Below, piece by piece: positions 12,340 through 24,465 of a stretch of DNA of 64,000 nucleotides. The notes under the pieces are model-generated. The model worked only from the letters and a program-made list of their open reading frames with translations, was not told where the DNA came from and did not search any database. A program made the translations under genes and the position numbers. Source of the stretch: Balaenoptera acutorostrata (lineage: Eukaryota; Chordata; Mammalia; Artiodactyla; Balaenopteridae); NCBI RefSeq assembly GCF_949987535.1, contig NC_080072.1:53822356-53886355 (forward strand), in the 5' to 3' direction. The stretch's first letter is position 1. Every line of letters begins with the position of its first letter.

Positions 12340-12628
12340 AACAAACTTATGGTTACCAGGGGGGGAAGGATAGGGAGAAGGGAGAGTTAGGGAGTTTGGG
12401 ATTGAGATGTACACACTGCTATATTTAAAATGGATAACCAACAAGGACCTACTGTATAGCACAGGGAACTCTGCTCAATGTTATGTGGCAGCCTGGATGG
12501 GAGGGGAGTCTGGGGGAGAATGGATACATGTATATGTATGGCTGAGTTCCTTTGCTGTGCACCTGAAACTATCACAACACTGTTAATCGGCTATACTCCA
12601 ATATAAAATAAAAAGTTAAAAACAAAAA
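12340..12628 (+). mobile_element. 5'-truncated L1 3' UTR
   Basis: Contains cctactgtatagcacaggga and ctatactccaatataaaata before an A-rich tail, a typical cetartiodactyl L1 3' end. No coding sequence remains. Confidence 0.85.
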
Positions 12629-12834
12629 AACCGCCAACTCTTATAAGCAGGGTGTGTAGTTAGTGTTTCATAAATACTAGCTTGATGACTAATTCAGCTC
12701 TGTACCCCCCTTACTGGTATGATGTCAGTATAATAAAGACAAGGAAGATAATTAGGTTTATGTATTTGTTATAAACCTCCATGACTAGCTTTAGACCTAC
12801 TTACTAAAATGACCCACTTAATCTTAGTGCTCCA

Positions 12835-13085
12835 CGGTCTTGTGGTTGGAAGGGATCTTTAAAGATCATATCTGTCTACTTGATGATTTAATCCCATCTG
12901 TAAGAGTCCCATGACAAGGTTATCCAGCCCATACTTGACCGTTCCCAGTAATACAGAATTCACTATCTCTTGAAGCTATCCCTTCCCACTTTTGCAAGGT
13001 AGAAATATTAACCCAGACTGAGTCACAATCTGTCTTGTTTTATCTTTAAACCCAATGATCCTAGTACCTCTTATGGAAGAGATTT
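12835..13085 (+). repeat. Ancient LINE fragment (L3/CR1-like, tentative)
   Basis: Phrases such as cagcccatacttgaccgttc and gaattcactatctcttgaag resemble an old mammalian CR1/L3-type 3' end as I remember it. Weak call. Confidence 0.35.
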
Positions 13086-13284
13086 GCACATTGGCAGCCC
13101 ATGGGTTGCACCTGGCATATTTTATTTGGCTTGAACAGCTGGCCAGCATAGTCTTGATTTTTAAAAAAAGCAGGCCTAGGTAAACAAGGAACCTACAGTA
13201 GGATGAAGCAAAGGACTTTGCTGTACAGTTTAAGATAATGATGAACTGGAGCTGAGAAGCAGCTATCCCGTTTGATAGGGCAGA

Positions 13285-13425
13285 AGCTCCCTAACTGTGA
13301 GCCTGTGTCTTCATTTTAAAATGGGGATAACAATCCCAACCTCACTTGGTTTTTGTAAGTTTTTGTGTATAAGGCACTTGGCATAGTAGGTAGCACATAA
13401 TGAATGGTAAGTAAATGGTAGCTGT
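13285..13425 (+). repeat. MIR SINE fragment
   Basis: tcattttaaaatggggataa followed by ggcacttggcatagtaggta is a MIR 3' half. Confidence 0.6.
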
Positions 13426-13536
13426 TTTCTTGAGGCTAAATATCTCTTGGTGGTCCCTTCCCCAGTCTAGGTACTCTCCTTAGAAGAAACTCATCTTCTA
13501 TAGATCTTTAATGTTAACTTCTTAAAGAAGACTTCC

Positions 13537-13890
13537 TTTAAGACTTCCCTGGTGGCACAGTGGTTAAGAATCTGCCTGCCAATGCAGGGGACACGGGATC
13601 GAGCCCTGGTCTGGGAAGATCCCATATACCACAGGGCAACTAAGCCCATTCGCTGCAACTACTGAGCCTGTGCTCTAGATCCCGTGAGGCACAACTACTG
13701 AGCCCATGTGCCACAACTACTGAAGCCTGTGCACCTAGAGCCTGTGCTCTGAAACAAGGGAAGCCCCTGCAATGAGAAGCCCACGCACTGCAACGAAGAG
13801 TAGTCCCCCACTCGCCGCAACTAGAGAAAGCCCGCACACAGCAACAAAGACCCAATGCAGCAAAAACAACAACAACAAAATAAAAAAAAA
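13537..13890 (+). mobile_element. CHR-type SINE, long subfamily
   Basis: Head acttccctggtggcacagtg, B-box gggatcgagccctggtctgg, and the long body; its A-rich tail adjoins the truncated L1 at 13,898. Confidence 0.93.
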
Positions 13891-13897
13891 ATAAAAA

Positions 13898-15814
13898 ACT
13901 CCCATTTACCATTGCAACAAAAAGAATAAAATATCTAGGAATAAACCCATCTGAGGAGACAAAAGACCTGTATGCAGAAAATTATAGGACACTGATGAAA
14001 GAAATTAAAGATGATACAAATAGATGGAAAGATATACCATGTTCTTGGATTGGAAGAATCAACATTGTGAAAATGACTATACTACCCAAAGCAATCTACA
14101 GATTCAATGCAATCCCTATCAAACTACCACTGGCATTTTTCACAGAACTAAAACAAAAAATTTCACCATTTGTATGGAAACACAAAAGACCCCGAATAGC
14201 CACAGCAATCTTGAGAAAGAAAAACGGAGCTGGAGGAATCAGGCTTCCTGACTTCAGACTATACTACAAAGCTACAGTAATCAAGACAGTATGGTACTGG
14301 CACAAAAACAGAAATATAGATCAATGGAACAGGATAGAAAGCCCAGAGATAAACCCACGCACATATGGTCACCTTATCTTTGATAAAGGAGGCAAGAATA
14401 TACAGTGGAGAAATGACAGCCTCTTCAATAAGTGGTGCTGGGAAAACTGGACAGCTACATGCAAAAGAATGAAATTAGAATACTCCCTAACACCACAGAC
14501 AAAAATAAACTCAAAATGGATTAAAGACCTAAATGTAAGGCCAGACACTATCAAACTCATAGAGGAAAACATAGGCAGAACACTCTATGACATAAATCAC
14601 AGCAAGATCATTTTTGACCCACCTCCTAGAGAAATGGAAATAAAAACAAAAATAAACAAATGGGACCTAACGAAACCTAAAAGCTTTTGCACAGCAAAGA
14701 AAACCATAAACAAGATGAAAAGACAACACTCAGAATGGGAGAAAATATTTGCAAATGAAGCAACTGACAAAGGATTAATCTCCAAGATTTACAAGCAGCT
14801 CATGCAGCTCATTATCAAAAAAACAAACAACCCAATCCAAAAATGGGCAGAAGACCTAAATAGACATTTCTCCAAAGAAGATATACAGATTGCCAACAAA
14901 CACATGAAAGAATGCTCAACATCATTAATCATTAGAGAAATGCAAATCAAAACTACAATGAGATATCATCTCACACCAGTCAGAATGGCCATCATCAAAA
15001 AAATCTACAAACAATAAATGCTGGAGAGGGTGTGGAGAAAAGGGAATCCTCTTGCACTGTTGGTGGGAATGTAAATTGATACAGCCACTATGGAGAACAG
15101 TATGGAGGTTCCTTAAAAAACTACAAATAGAACTACCATACGACCCAGCAATCCCACTACTGGGCATATACCCTGAGAAAACCATAATTCAAAAAGAGTC
15201 ATGTTCCAAAATGTTCATTGCAGCTCTATTTACAATAGCCAGGACATGGAAGCAACCTAAGTGTCCATCGACAGATGAATGGATAAAGAAGATGTGGCAC
15301 ATATACACAATGGAATATCACTCAGCCATAAAAAGAAACAAAATTGAGTTATTTGTAGTGAGGTGGATGGACCTAGAGTCTGTCATACAGAGTGAAGTAA
15401 GTCAGAAAGAGAAAATCAAATACTGTATGCTAACACATATATATGGAATCTAAAAAAAAAATGGTCATGAAGAACCTAGGGGCAAGATGGGAATAAAGAC
15501 ACAGACCTACTAGAGAATGGACTTGAGGATACGGGGAGGGGGAAGGGTAAGCTGGGAAAGTGAGAGAGTGGCATGGACATATATACAATACCAAACGTAA
15601 AAACGGAAGCAGCCGCATAGCACAGGGAGATCAGCTCAGTGCTTTGTGACCACCTAGAGGGGTGGGATAGGGAGGGTGGGAGGGAGGGAGACACAAGAGG
15701 GAAGAGATATGGGGACATATGTATATGTATAACTGATTCACTTTGTTATAAAGCAGAAACTAACACACCATTGTAAAGCAATTATATCCAATAAAGATGT
15801 TAAAAAAAAAAAAA
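13898..15814 (+). mobile_element. 5'-truncated LINE-1 (3' part of ORF2 and 3' UTR)
   Basis: The sequence joins the A-tail of the SINE at 13,537 directly to L1 ORF2 at the point matching 20,306 of the full-length copy, and runs to an AATAAA-like signal and poly(A) ending near 15,814. ORF2 is open from 13,995 to 15,017 and again from 15,052; an extra A in an A-run near 15,000 (IIKKIYKQ then stop) shifts the frame. Its 3' UTR (15,454-15,800, G-rich, with agcacagggagatcagctc) differs from the 3' UTR of the full-length copy, so it belongs to a different L1 subfamily. It is antisense to C2CD3. Confidence 0.93.
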
Positions 15815-15862
15815 GAACTCTAACTTAAGTCAAAAGCAAAAAAATAAAAAATAAAATACATA

Positions 15863-16185
15863 GGGCTTCCCTGGTGGCACAGTGGTTGAGAGTCTGCCTG
15901 CCAATGCAGGGGACACGGGTTCGAGCCCTGGTCTGGGAAGATCCCACATGCCGCGGAGCAACTAGGCCCGTGAGCCACAATTACTGAGCCTGCGCATCTG
16001 GAGCCTGTGCTCCGCAACAAGAGAGGCCACGATAGTGAGAGGCCCGCGCACCGCGATGAAGAGTGGCCCCCACTTGCCGCAACTAGAGAGAGCCCTCGCA
16101 CAGAAACGAAGACCCAACACAAGCCATAAATAAATAAACAAATAAATAAAAATTAAAAAAAAAATTTGTTAAAAAAAAAAAAAAG
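15863..16185 (+). mobile_element. CHR-type SINE, short subfamily
   Basis: Head gggcttccctggtggcacag, B-box gggttcgagccctggtctgg, and the short-subfamily body ending in TAAA/A-rich sequence that abuts the full-length L1. Confidence 0.93.
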
Positions 16186-17074
16186 GAGATTAACCAAGAT
16201 GGCGGAGTAGAAGGACGTGCTCTCACTCCCTCTTGCGAGAGCACCAGAATCACAACTGGCTGCTGGACAATCATTGACAGGAAGACCCTGGACTTCACCA
16301 AGGAGGATACCCCACGTCCAAGGACAGAGGAGAAGCCACAGTGAGACGGTAGGAGGGGCGCAATCAGAGTAAAATCAAATCCCATAACTGCTGGGTGGGT
16401 GACTCACAGACTGGCGAACACTTATACCACAGAAGTCCACCCACTGGAGTGAAGGTTCTGAGCCCCATGTCAGGCTTCCCAACCTGGGGGTCCGGCAACG
16501 GGAGGAGGAATTCCTAGAGAATCAGACTTTGAAGTCTAGTGGGAATTGATTGCAGGACTGTGACAGGACTGGGGGAAACAGAGACCCCACTCTTGGAGGG
16601 CACACACAAAGTAATGTGTGCATCGGGACCCAGGGGAAGGAGCAGTGACCCTGGGGGAGACTGAACCAGACGTACCTGCTGGTGTTGGGGGGTCTCCTGC
16701 AGAGACAAGTGGTGGCTCTGTTTCACCGTGGGGATAAGGACACTGGCAGCAGAGGTCATGGGAAGTTCTCCTTGGCGTGAGCCCTCCCAGAGTCTGCCAT
16801 TAATCCCACCAAAGAGCACGGGTAGGCTCCAGTGTTGGGTTGCCTCAGGCAAAACAACCAACAGGGAGGGAACCCAGCCCCACCCATCAACAGTCAAGTG
16901 GATTAAGGTTTTACTGAGCTCTGACCGCCACAGCAACAGTCAGCTCTACCCACCACCAGAGCCTCCCATCAACCCTCTTAGCCTCAACCACCAGAGGGCA
17001 GACAACAGAAGTAAGAAAAACTACAATCCTGCAGCCTGTGGACCAAAAACCACAGTTACAGAAAGACAGAGAAG

Positions 17075-17980
17075 ATGAAAAGGCAGAGGGCTATGTACCA
17101 GATGAAGGAACAAGAAAAAAACCCAGAAAAACAACTAAATGAAGTGGAGATAGGCAACCTTCCAGAAAAAGAATTCAGAATAATGATAGTGAAGATGATC
17201 CAGGACCTCGGAATAAGAATGGAGGCAAAGATTGAGAAGATGCAAGAAATGATTAACAAAGACCTAGAAGAATTAAAGAACAAACAAACAGAGATGACCA
17301 ATACAATAACTGAAATGAAAACTACACTAGAAGGAATCAATAGCAGAATAACTGAGGCAGAAGAACGGATAAGTGACCTGGAAGACAGAATGGTGGAATT
17401 CACTGCTGCGGAACAGACTAAAGAAAAAAGAATGAAAAGAAATGAAGACAGCCTAAGAGACCTCTGGGACAACATTAAACGCAACAACATTCGCATTATA
17501 GGGGTCCCAGAAGGAGAAGAGAGAGAGAAAGGACCAGAGAAAATATTTGAAGAGATTATAGTCGAAAACTTCCCTAACATGGGAAAGGAAATAGCCACCC
17601 AAGTCCAGGAAGCGCAGAGAGTCCCATACAGAATAAACCCAAGGAGAAACACGCCGAGACACATAGTAATCAAAGTGGCAAAAATTAAAGACAAAGAAAA
17701 ATTACTGAAAGCAGCAAGGGAAAAACGACAAATAACATACAAGGGAACCCCCATAAGGTTAACAGCTGATTTCTCAGCAGAAACTCTGCAAGCCAGAAGG
17801 GAGTGGCATGATATACTTAAAGTGATGAAAGGGAAGAACCTACAACCAAGATTACTCTACCCAGCAAGGATCTCATTTAGATTTGATGGAGAAATCAAAA
17901 GCTTTACAGACAAGCAAAAGCTAAGAGAATTCAGCACCACCAAACCAGCTCTACAACAAATGCTAAAGGAACTTCTCTAA
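17075..17980 (+). CDS. L1 ORF1 protein (RNA-binding chaperone), intact
   Basis: ORF1p is the trimeric RNA-binding protein of L1, needed to form the retrotransposition particle. The 301-residue frame is uninterrupted. An N-terminal coiled coil spans roughly residues 35-125 (heptads such as [18 protein letters not shown] and [16 protein letters not shown]), then an RRM-like domain ([13 protein letters not shown], about 137-149) and a C-terminal domain ending in [20 protein letters not shown]. This layout matches mammalian ORF1p; it is somewhat shorter than the 338-residue human protein, mostly in the N-terminal part. The start chosen is the first ATG after the 5' UTR; a second in-frame ATG follows six codons later. 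Only 58 bp separate it from ORF2, the normal bicistronic spacing. Confidence 0.93.
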   Translation: MKRQRAMYQMKEQEKNPEKQLNEVEIGNLPEKEFRIMIVKMIQDLGIRMEAKIEKMQEMINKDLEELKNKQTEMTNTITEMKTTLEGINSRITEAEERISDLEDRMVEFTAAEQTKEKRMKRNEDSLRDLWDNIKRNNIRIIGVPEGEEREKGPEKIFEEIIVENFPNMGKEIATQVQEAQRVPYRINPRRNTPRHIVIKVAKIKDKEKLLKAAREKRQITYKGTPIRLTADFSAETLQARREWHDILKVMKGKNLQPRLLYPARISFRFDGEIKSFTDKQKLREFSTTKPALQQMLKELL

Positions 17981-18038
17981 GTGGGAAACACAAGAGAAGA
18001 AAAGGACCTACAAAAACAAACCCAAAACAATTAAGAAA

Positions 18039-21000
18039 ATGGTCATAGGAACATACATATCGATAATTACCTTAAACGTGAATGGATTAAATGCCCCAAC
18101 CAAAAGACATAGACTGGCTGAATGGATACAAAAACAAGACCCATATATATGCTGTCTACAAGAGACCCACTTCAGACCTAGGGACACATACAGACTGAAA
18201 GTGAGGGGATGGAAAAAGATATTCCATGCAAATGGAAATCAAAAGAAAGCTGGAGTAGCTATACTCATATCAGATAAAATAGACTTTAAAATAAAGAATG
18301 TTACAAGAGACAAGGAAGGACACTACGTAATGATCCAGGGATCAATCCAAGAAGAAGATATAACAATTATAAATATATATGCACCCAACATAGGAGCACC
18401 TCAATACATAAGGCAACTGCTAACAGCTATAAAAGAGGAAATCGACAGTAACACAATAATAGTGGGGGACTTTAACACCTCACTTACGCCAATGGACAGA
18501 TCATCCAAAATGAAAATAAATAAGGAAACAGAAGCTTTAAATGACACAATAGACCAGATAGATTTAATTGATATATATAGGACATTCCATCCAAAAACGG
18601 CAGATTACACGTTCTTCTCAAGTGCACACGGAACATTCTCCAGGATAGATCACATCTTGGGTCACAAATCAAGCCTCAGTAAATTTAAGAAAATTGAAAT
18701 CATATCAAGCATCTTTTCTGACCACAACGCTATGAGATTAGAAATGAATTACAGGGAAAAAAACGTAAAAAAGACAAACACATGGAGGCTAAACAATACG
18801 TTACTAAATAACCAAGAGATCACTGAAGAAATCAAACAGGAAATCAAAAAATACCTAGAGACAAATGACAATGAAAACACGACGACCCAAAACCTATGGG
18901 ATGCAGCAAAAGCGGTTCTAAGAGGGAAGTTTATAGCTATACAAGCCTACCTAAAGAAACAAGAAAAATCTCAAGTAAACAATCTAACCTTACACCTAAA
19001 GAAACTAGAGAAAGAAGAACAAACAAAACCCAAAGTTAGCAGAAGGAAAGAAATCATAAAGATCAGAGCAGAAATAAATGAAATAGAAACAAAGAAAACA
19101 ATAGCAAAGATCAATAAAACTAAAAGTTGGTTCTTTGAGAAGATAAACAAAATTGATAAGCCATTAGCCAGACTCATCAAGAAAAAGAGGGAGAGGACTC
19201 AAATCAATAAAATCAGAAATGAAAAAGGAGAAGTTACAACAGACACCGCAGAAATACAAAACATCCTAAGAGACTACTACAAGCAACTTTATGCCAATAA
19301 AATGGACAACCTGGAAGAAATGGACAAATTCTTAGAAAGGTATAACCTTCCAAGACTGAATCAGGAAGAAACAGAAAATATCAACAGACCAATCACAAGT
19401 AATGAAATTGAAACTGTGATTAAAAATCTTCCAACAAACAAAAGTCCAGGACCAGATGGCTTCACAGGTGAATTCTATCAAACATTTAGAGAAGAGCTAA
19501 CACCCATCCTTCTCAAACTCTTCCAAAAAATTGCAGAGGAAGGAACTCTCCCAAACTCATTCTATGAGGCCACCATCACCCTGATACCAAAACCAGACAA
19601 AGACACTACAAAAAAAGAAAATTACAGACCAATATCACTGATGAATATAGATGCAAAAATCCTCAACAAAATACTAGCAAACAGAATCCAACAACACATT
19701 AAAAGGATCATACACCACGATCAAGTGGGATTTATCCCAGGGATGCAAGGATTCTTCAATATACGCTAATCAATCAATGTGATACACCATATTAACAAAT
19801 TGAAGAATAAAAACCATATGATCATCTCAATAGATGCAGAAAAAGCTTTTGACAAAATTCAACACCCATTTCTGATAAAAACTCTCCAGAAAGTGGGCAT
19901 AGAGGGAACCTACCTCAACATAATAAAGGCCATATATGACAAACCCACAGCAAACATCATTCTCAATGGTGAAAAACTGAAAGCATTTCCTCTAAGATCA
20001 GGAACGAGACAAGGATGTCCACTCTCACCACTATTATTCAACATAGTTCTGGAAGTCCTAGCCACGGCAATCAGAGAAGAAAAAGAAATAAAAGGAATAC
20101 AAATTGGAAAAGAAGAAGTAAAACTGTCACTGTTTGCGGATGACATGATACTATACATAGAGAATCCTAAAACTGCCACCAGAAAACTGCTAGAGCTAAT
20201 TAATGAATATGGTAAAGTTGCAGGTTACAAAATTAATGCACAGAAATCTCTTGCATTCCTATACACTAATGATGAAAAATCTGAAAGAGAAATTATGGAA
20301 ACACTCCCATTTACCATTGCAACAAAAAGAATAAAATATCTAGGAATAAACCTACCTAGGGAGACAAAAGACCTGTATGCAGAAAACTATAAGACACTGA
20401 TGAAAGAAATTAAAGATGATACCAACAGATGGAGAGATATACCATGTTCTTGGATTGGAAGAATCAACATTGTGAAAATGAGTATACTACCCAAAGCAAT
20501 CTACAGATTCAATGCAATCCCTATCAAATTACCAATGGCATTTTTTACGGAGCTAGAACAAATCATCTTAAAATTTGTATGGAGACACAAAAGACCCCGA
20601 ATAGCCAAAGCAGTCTTGAGGCAAAAAAATGGAGCTGGAGGAATCAGACTCCCTGACTTCAGACTATACTACAAAGCTACAGTCATCAAGACAATATGGT
20701 ACTGGCACAAAAACAGAAACATAGATCAATGGAACAAGATAGAAAGCCCAGAGATTAACCCACGCACCTATGGTCAACTAATCTATGACAAAGGAGGCAA
20801 AGATATACTATGGAGAAAAGACAGTCTCTTCAATAAGTGGTGCTGGGAAAACTGGACAGCCACATGTAAAAGAATGAAATTAGAATACTCCCTAACACCA
20901 TACACAAAAATAAACTCAAAATGGATTAGAGACCTAAATGTAAGACTGGACACTATAAAACTCTTAGAGGAAAACATAGGAAGAACACTCTTTGACATAA

Positions 21001-21857
21001 ATCACAGCAAGATCTTTTTCGATCCACCTCCTAGAGTAATGGAAATAAAAACAGAAATAAACAAGTGGGACCTAATGAAACTTCAAAGCTTTTGCACAGC
21101 AAAGGAAACCATAAACAAGACGAAAAGACAACCCTCAGAATGGGAGAAAATATTTGCAAATGAATCAACGGACAAAGGATTAATCTCCAAAATATATAAA
21201 CAGCTCATTCAGCTCAATATCAAAGAAACAAACACCCCAATCCAAAAATGGGCAGAAGACCTAAATAGACATTTCTCCAAAGAAGACATACAGACGGCCA
21301 CGAAGCACATGAAAAGATGCTCAACATCACTAATTATTAGAGAAATGCAAATCAAAACTACAATGAGGTATCACCTCACTCCTGTTAGAATGGGCATCAT
21401 CAGAAAATCTACAAACAACAAATGCTGGAGAGGGTGTGGAGAAAAGGGAACCCTCTTGCACTGTTGGTGGGAATGTAAATTGATACAGCCACTATGGAGA
21501 ACAATATGGAGGTTCCTTAAAAAACTAAAAATAGAATTACCATATGACCCAGCAATCCCACTACTGGGCATATACCCAGAGAAAACCGTAATTCAAAAAG
21601 ACACATGCACCCGAATGTTCATTGCAGCACTATTTACAATAGCCAGGTCATGGAAGCAACCTAAATGCCCATCAACAGACGAATGGCTAAAGAAGATGTG
21701 GTACATATATACAATGGAATATTACTCAGCCATAAAAAGGAACGAAATTGAGCCATTTGTTGAGAAGTGGATGGATCTAGAGACTGTCATACAGAGTGAA
21801 GTAAGTCAGAAAGAGAAAAACAAATATCGTATATTAATGCATGTATGTGGAACCTAG
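18039..21857 (+). pseudogene. L1 ORF2 (endonuclease-reverse transcriptase) broken by a single in-frame stop
   Basis: ORF2p nicks target DNA and reverse transcribes L1 RNA. The frame spans 1,273 codons, close to the 1,275-residue human protein. The apurinic-type endonuclease is complete: Asn in ITLNVNG (residue 13), Glu in LQETH (42), Asp in VGDFNT and His in SDHN. The reverse transcriptase follows, with [13 protein letters not shown], a [13 protein letters not shown] block and the catalytic LFADDMIL. The C-terminal Cys/His segment [19 protein letters not shown] is present. The only break seen is TAA at 19,767-19,769, just after GMQGFFNIR within the reverse transcriptase; the same frame resumes at once. 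A truncated 576-residue product would keep the endonuclease but lack the catalytic FADD. Splitting into two independent genes would be wrong. Confidence 0.93.
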
Positions 21858-22094
21858 AAAAATGGTACAGATGAGCCAGATTGCAGGGCAGAAGTTGAGA
21901 CACAGATGTAGAGAATGGACATATGGACACCAAGGGGGGAAAACTGCGATGAGGTGGGGATGGTGGTGTGCTGAATTGGGCGATTGGGATTGACATGTAT
22001 ACACTGATGTGTATAAAACTGATGCCTAATAAGAACCTGCAGTATAAAAAAACAAACAAAACAACTAATACTAAACTATCATTGGGTTATTTGT

Positions 22095-22562
22095 ATGGAA
22101 ATATGTTAATATAAATGTTTCAGACATTACATGAAATTTCTAAAAATCTTATATTTGTATTTGTATGGAAATATGTATGGAAATATGTTAATATAAATGT
22201 TTCAGACATTACATGAAATTTCTAAAAATCTTATATTTGTATTTGTATGGAAATATGTATGGAAATATGTTAATATAAATGTTTCAGACATTACATGAAA
22301 TTTCTAAAAATCTTATATTTGTATTTGTATGGAAATATGTATGGAAATATGTTAATATAAATGTTTCAGACATTACATGAAATTTCTAAAAATCTTATAT
22401 TTGTATTTGTATGGAAATATGTATGGAAATATGTTAATATAAATGTTTCAGACATTACATGAAATTTCTAAAAATCTTATATTTGTATTTGTATGGAAAT
22501 ATGTATGGAAATATGTTAATATAAATGTTTCAGACATTACAGGAAACGTCTAAAAATCTTAT
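22095..22562 (+). repeat. 82-bp tandem repeat, about 5.7 near-identical copies
   Basis: The word ttaatataaatgtttcagac recurs at 22,106, 22,188, 22,270, 22,352, 22,434 and 22,516, exactly 82 bp apart each time. Inner copies look identical; the first lacks a short tggaaatatgta duplication and the last diverges after cattacagg. The unit is AT-rich. The array starts about 50 bp beyond the L1 tail. Unit identity implies recent expansion or conversion, or an assembly artefact. Confidence 0.95.
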
Positions 22563-23250
22563 ATGTTCTGGTATAATGTTATAAGTAATAATCCTAGTTA
22601 TTACTTTAAAATGTATATCTCAGAAATAACTACTTTTCTTGTCAACTGCATTATTATGAACTTTCATCAAATCTTTAACCATGGTCATTTTTAAGTCTTT
22701 TGTCATTTACAGACAGTTCTGGGTGTACTCTGATGATTTTGCAAATATGTTCCTATAAAAGGGTTTCATCTTCAAGAAATTCATGGAAAAGACTCTGACA
22801 AGTACAGGTTTCTGGTAACTGACTGTACTGCTGAACTGAATGAATAAGCATTTTCAGAACTCTAATGAAAAACTGATGAACTCATAAAAGTGCTAACAAA
22901 AGATCAAGATGAAAAAAAAAAGAAATTAATTACATGGGACTGAGTGAACTGATGAGGATGAGTATAATTTTTGTGACTTTCTGTCTGAATTTAAAAAAAA
23001 AAAAAATCCCACAAGGACTCAGAGGAAAAGAATATACAAATCAATTTTCACTGCAAAGTAAAGGAGCTGTTACAGTGGAGGATTACTGGACTGAATGTCA
23101 ATATTATGACATAGTATAACTGTGTTTCATGTTTGGTAATTGCAATCATTGTTGCTTTTGTTGTGGTCATCCATGTACAATGCTTGGTGTCAGTCTATTT
23201 ATCTCTTGTAAAAATAAAATACAGTGTGTGTGTGTGGAAAAAAAAAACAT
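22563..23250 (+). other. Unidentified sequence ending in AATAAA and an A-rich tail, possible processed retrocopy
   Basis: This stretch looks like mRNA 3' sequence. It contains ttgtaaaaataaaatacagt (polyadenylation-type signal) about 20 bp before a GT-run and an A-rich tail at 23,238-23,282. A 61-codon frame at 22,934-23,119 ends VEDYWTECQYYDIV, but I do not recognise it and it has no splice context. It could be an unrecognised repeat, a retrocopy of a host transcript, or unique intronic DNA. No target duplication was found. Confidence 0.3.
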
Positions 23251-23299
23251 AAATTTATAAAAATTAAAAAAATTAAAAAAGAAAGAAGCCTTCCTTTGC

Positions 23300-23870
23300 C
23301 AACATACATAAAACAGCATTCTATCCTCTCTCCTTCTTTGCTTCATTTTTTTCCCATTGCCATTATCACTATCTAACACTACATACTTACTTATTTATCT
23401 AGTTTATCATTGGTATTCCTATCTAGAATATAAGATCCATAGGGGAGGATTTTGTGCCTTTAAAAAAAAAAATTGGGGCTTCCCTGGTGGTGCAGTGGTT
23501 GAGAATCTGCCTGCCAATGCAGGGGACACGGGTTCGAGCCCTGGTCTGGGAAGATCCCACATGCCGCGGAGCAACTGGGCCCGTGAGCCACAATTACTGA
23601 GCCTGCGCGTCTGGAGCCTGTGCTCCGCAATAACAGAGGCCGCGAGAGTGAGAGGCCCGCGCACTGTGATGAAGAGTGGCCCCCGCTTGCCGCAACTAGA
23701 GAAAGCCCTCGCACAGAAACGAAGACCCAACACAGCCATAAATTAAATAAATAAATTAATTAATAAAAAAAAATTGTAATTGCTATATTCTTAATACCTA
23801 GAAGACTGCCAGACATTTAGTAAGTGCTGAATAAATAACTGCTTAATGAGTGAACAAATATTTTATCAAA
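23300..23870 (+). repeat. L2 LINE 3' fragment split by a SINE
   Basis: The left piece (atataagatccataggggag) and right piece (attcttaatacctagaagac, ttagtaagtgctgaataaat) join as one L2 3' end, interrupted by the SINE at 23,475. Confidence 0.65.
23475..23762 (+). mobile_element. CHR-type SINE, short subfamily
   Basis: Clear head, B-box and body; A-run plus attg on both sides is a probable TSD. It splits an L2 fragment. Confidence 0.93.
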
Positions 23871-23995
23871 GTCTGGTGCCCAGGTCTACACAAAATACTC
23901 CAGGTGTGGGAATGACAAGTGCTGAGTATAGTCAGACAATTTTCTTTCTTGTTAATGTAGCCTAGGGTTGCATTAAAGTCTAAAATTAATATAGG

Positions 23996-24325
23996 AACTT
24001 CTCTGGTGGTGCAGTGGTTAAGAATCCGCCTGCCAATACAGGGGACACAGGTTTGACTCCTGGTCCGGGAAGATCCCACATGCCGCGGAGCAACAAAACC
24101 TGTGCGCCACAACTACTAAGCCTGAGCTCTAGAGCACGCCAGCCACAACTACTGAAGCCCACGCGCCTAGAGCCCGTGCTCCGCAACAAGAGAAGCCACT
24201 GCAATGAGAAGACTGCGCACCACAATGAAGAGCAGCCCCAGCTCACCGCGACTAGAGAAAGCCCATGCGCAGCAACGAAGACCCAATGCGTCCAAAAAAA
24301 AAAAAAAGTAAAAAAACAAATAAAA
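23996..24325 (+). mobile_element. CHR-type SINE, long subfamily
   Basis: Head aacttctctggtggtgcagt, long body with two cacaactact blocks. TSD aaaattaa(t/c)ata on both sides. Confidence 0.92.
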
Positions 24326-24465
24326 TAAAATTAACATACCATAATCAGAGTATATTTTTTAAACTAGGGGGTCATAGACATTTTAGTTGAAAAAATATTA
24401 ACACAATGTCTTTCTTCATTAAAAAAAAATCCTTACTAATGTAAATTTTGTATCCAAGTAGTTTT

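Larger units (their letters stand above)
16186..22045 (+). mobile_element. Full-length, nearly intact LINE-1
   Basis: This is a complete L1 of about 5.86 kb. It begins with an accaagatggcgg YY1-type motif, as expected at the true 5' end of L1, followed by an approximately 890-bp GC-richer 5' UTR, an uninterrupted ORF1 (17,075-17,980), ORF2 (18,039-21,857) with one internal stop, a 3' UTR of about 190 bp and an A-rich tail. It sits just beyond the A-tail of a SINE, and the A-rich flank hides any target duplication. It is antisense to C2CD3, inside the 17-kb intron. Low damage suggests a recent insertion relative to most copies here. The 5' UTR also matches 1-272 in reverse. Confidence 0.95.

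Noticed and set aside
17056..17754. 232-codon minus-strand frame over ORF1
   Set aside because: It is the reverse shadow of L1 ORF1; composition is hydrophobic from reversed Lys/Glu codons and there is no family match.
19779..21857. Second large open frame as a separate reverse transcriptase gene
   Set aside because: It is in the same frame as 18,039-19,766 and follows the TAA directly; it is the rest of L1 ORF2.
22095..22562. 82-bp array as a CRISPR array
   Set aside because: The whole unit repeats without variable spacers and the DNA is mammalian.
23419..23746. Open frames of about 100 codons with phrases like [18 protein letters not shown]
   Set aside because: The same peptide recurs at more than ten sites because it is translated SINE sequence, not protein-coding DNA.
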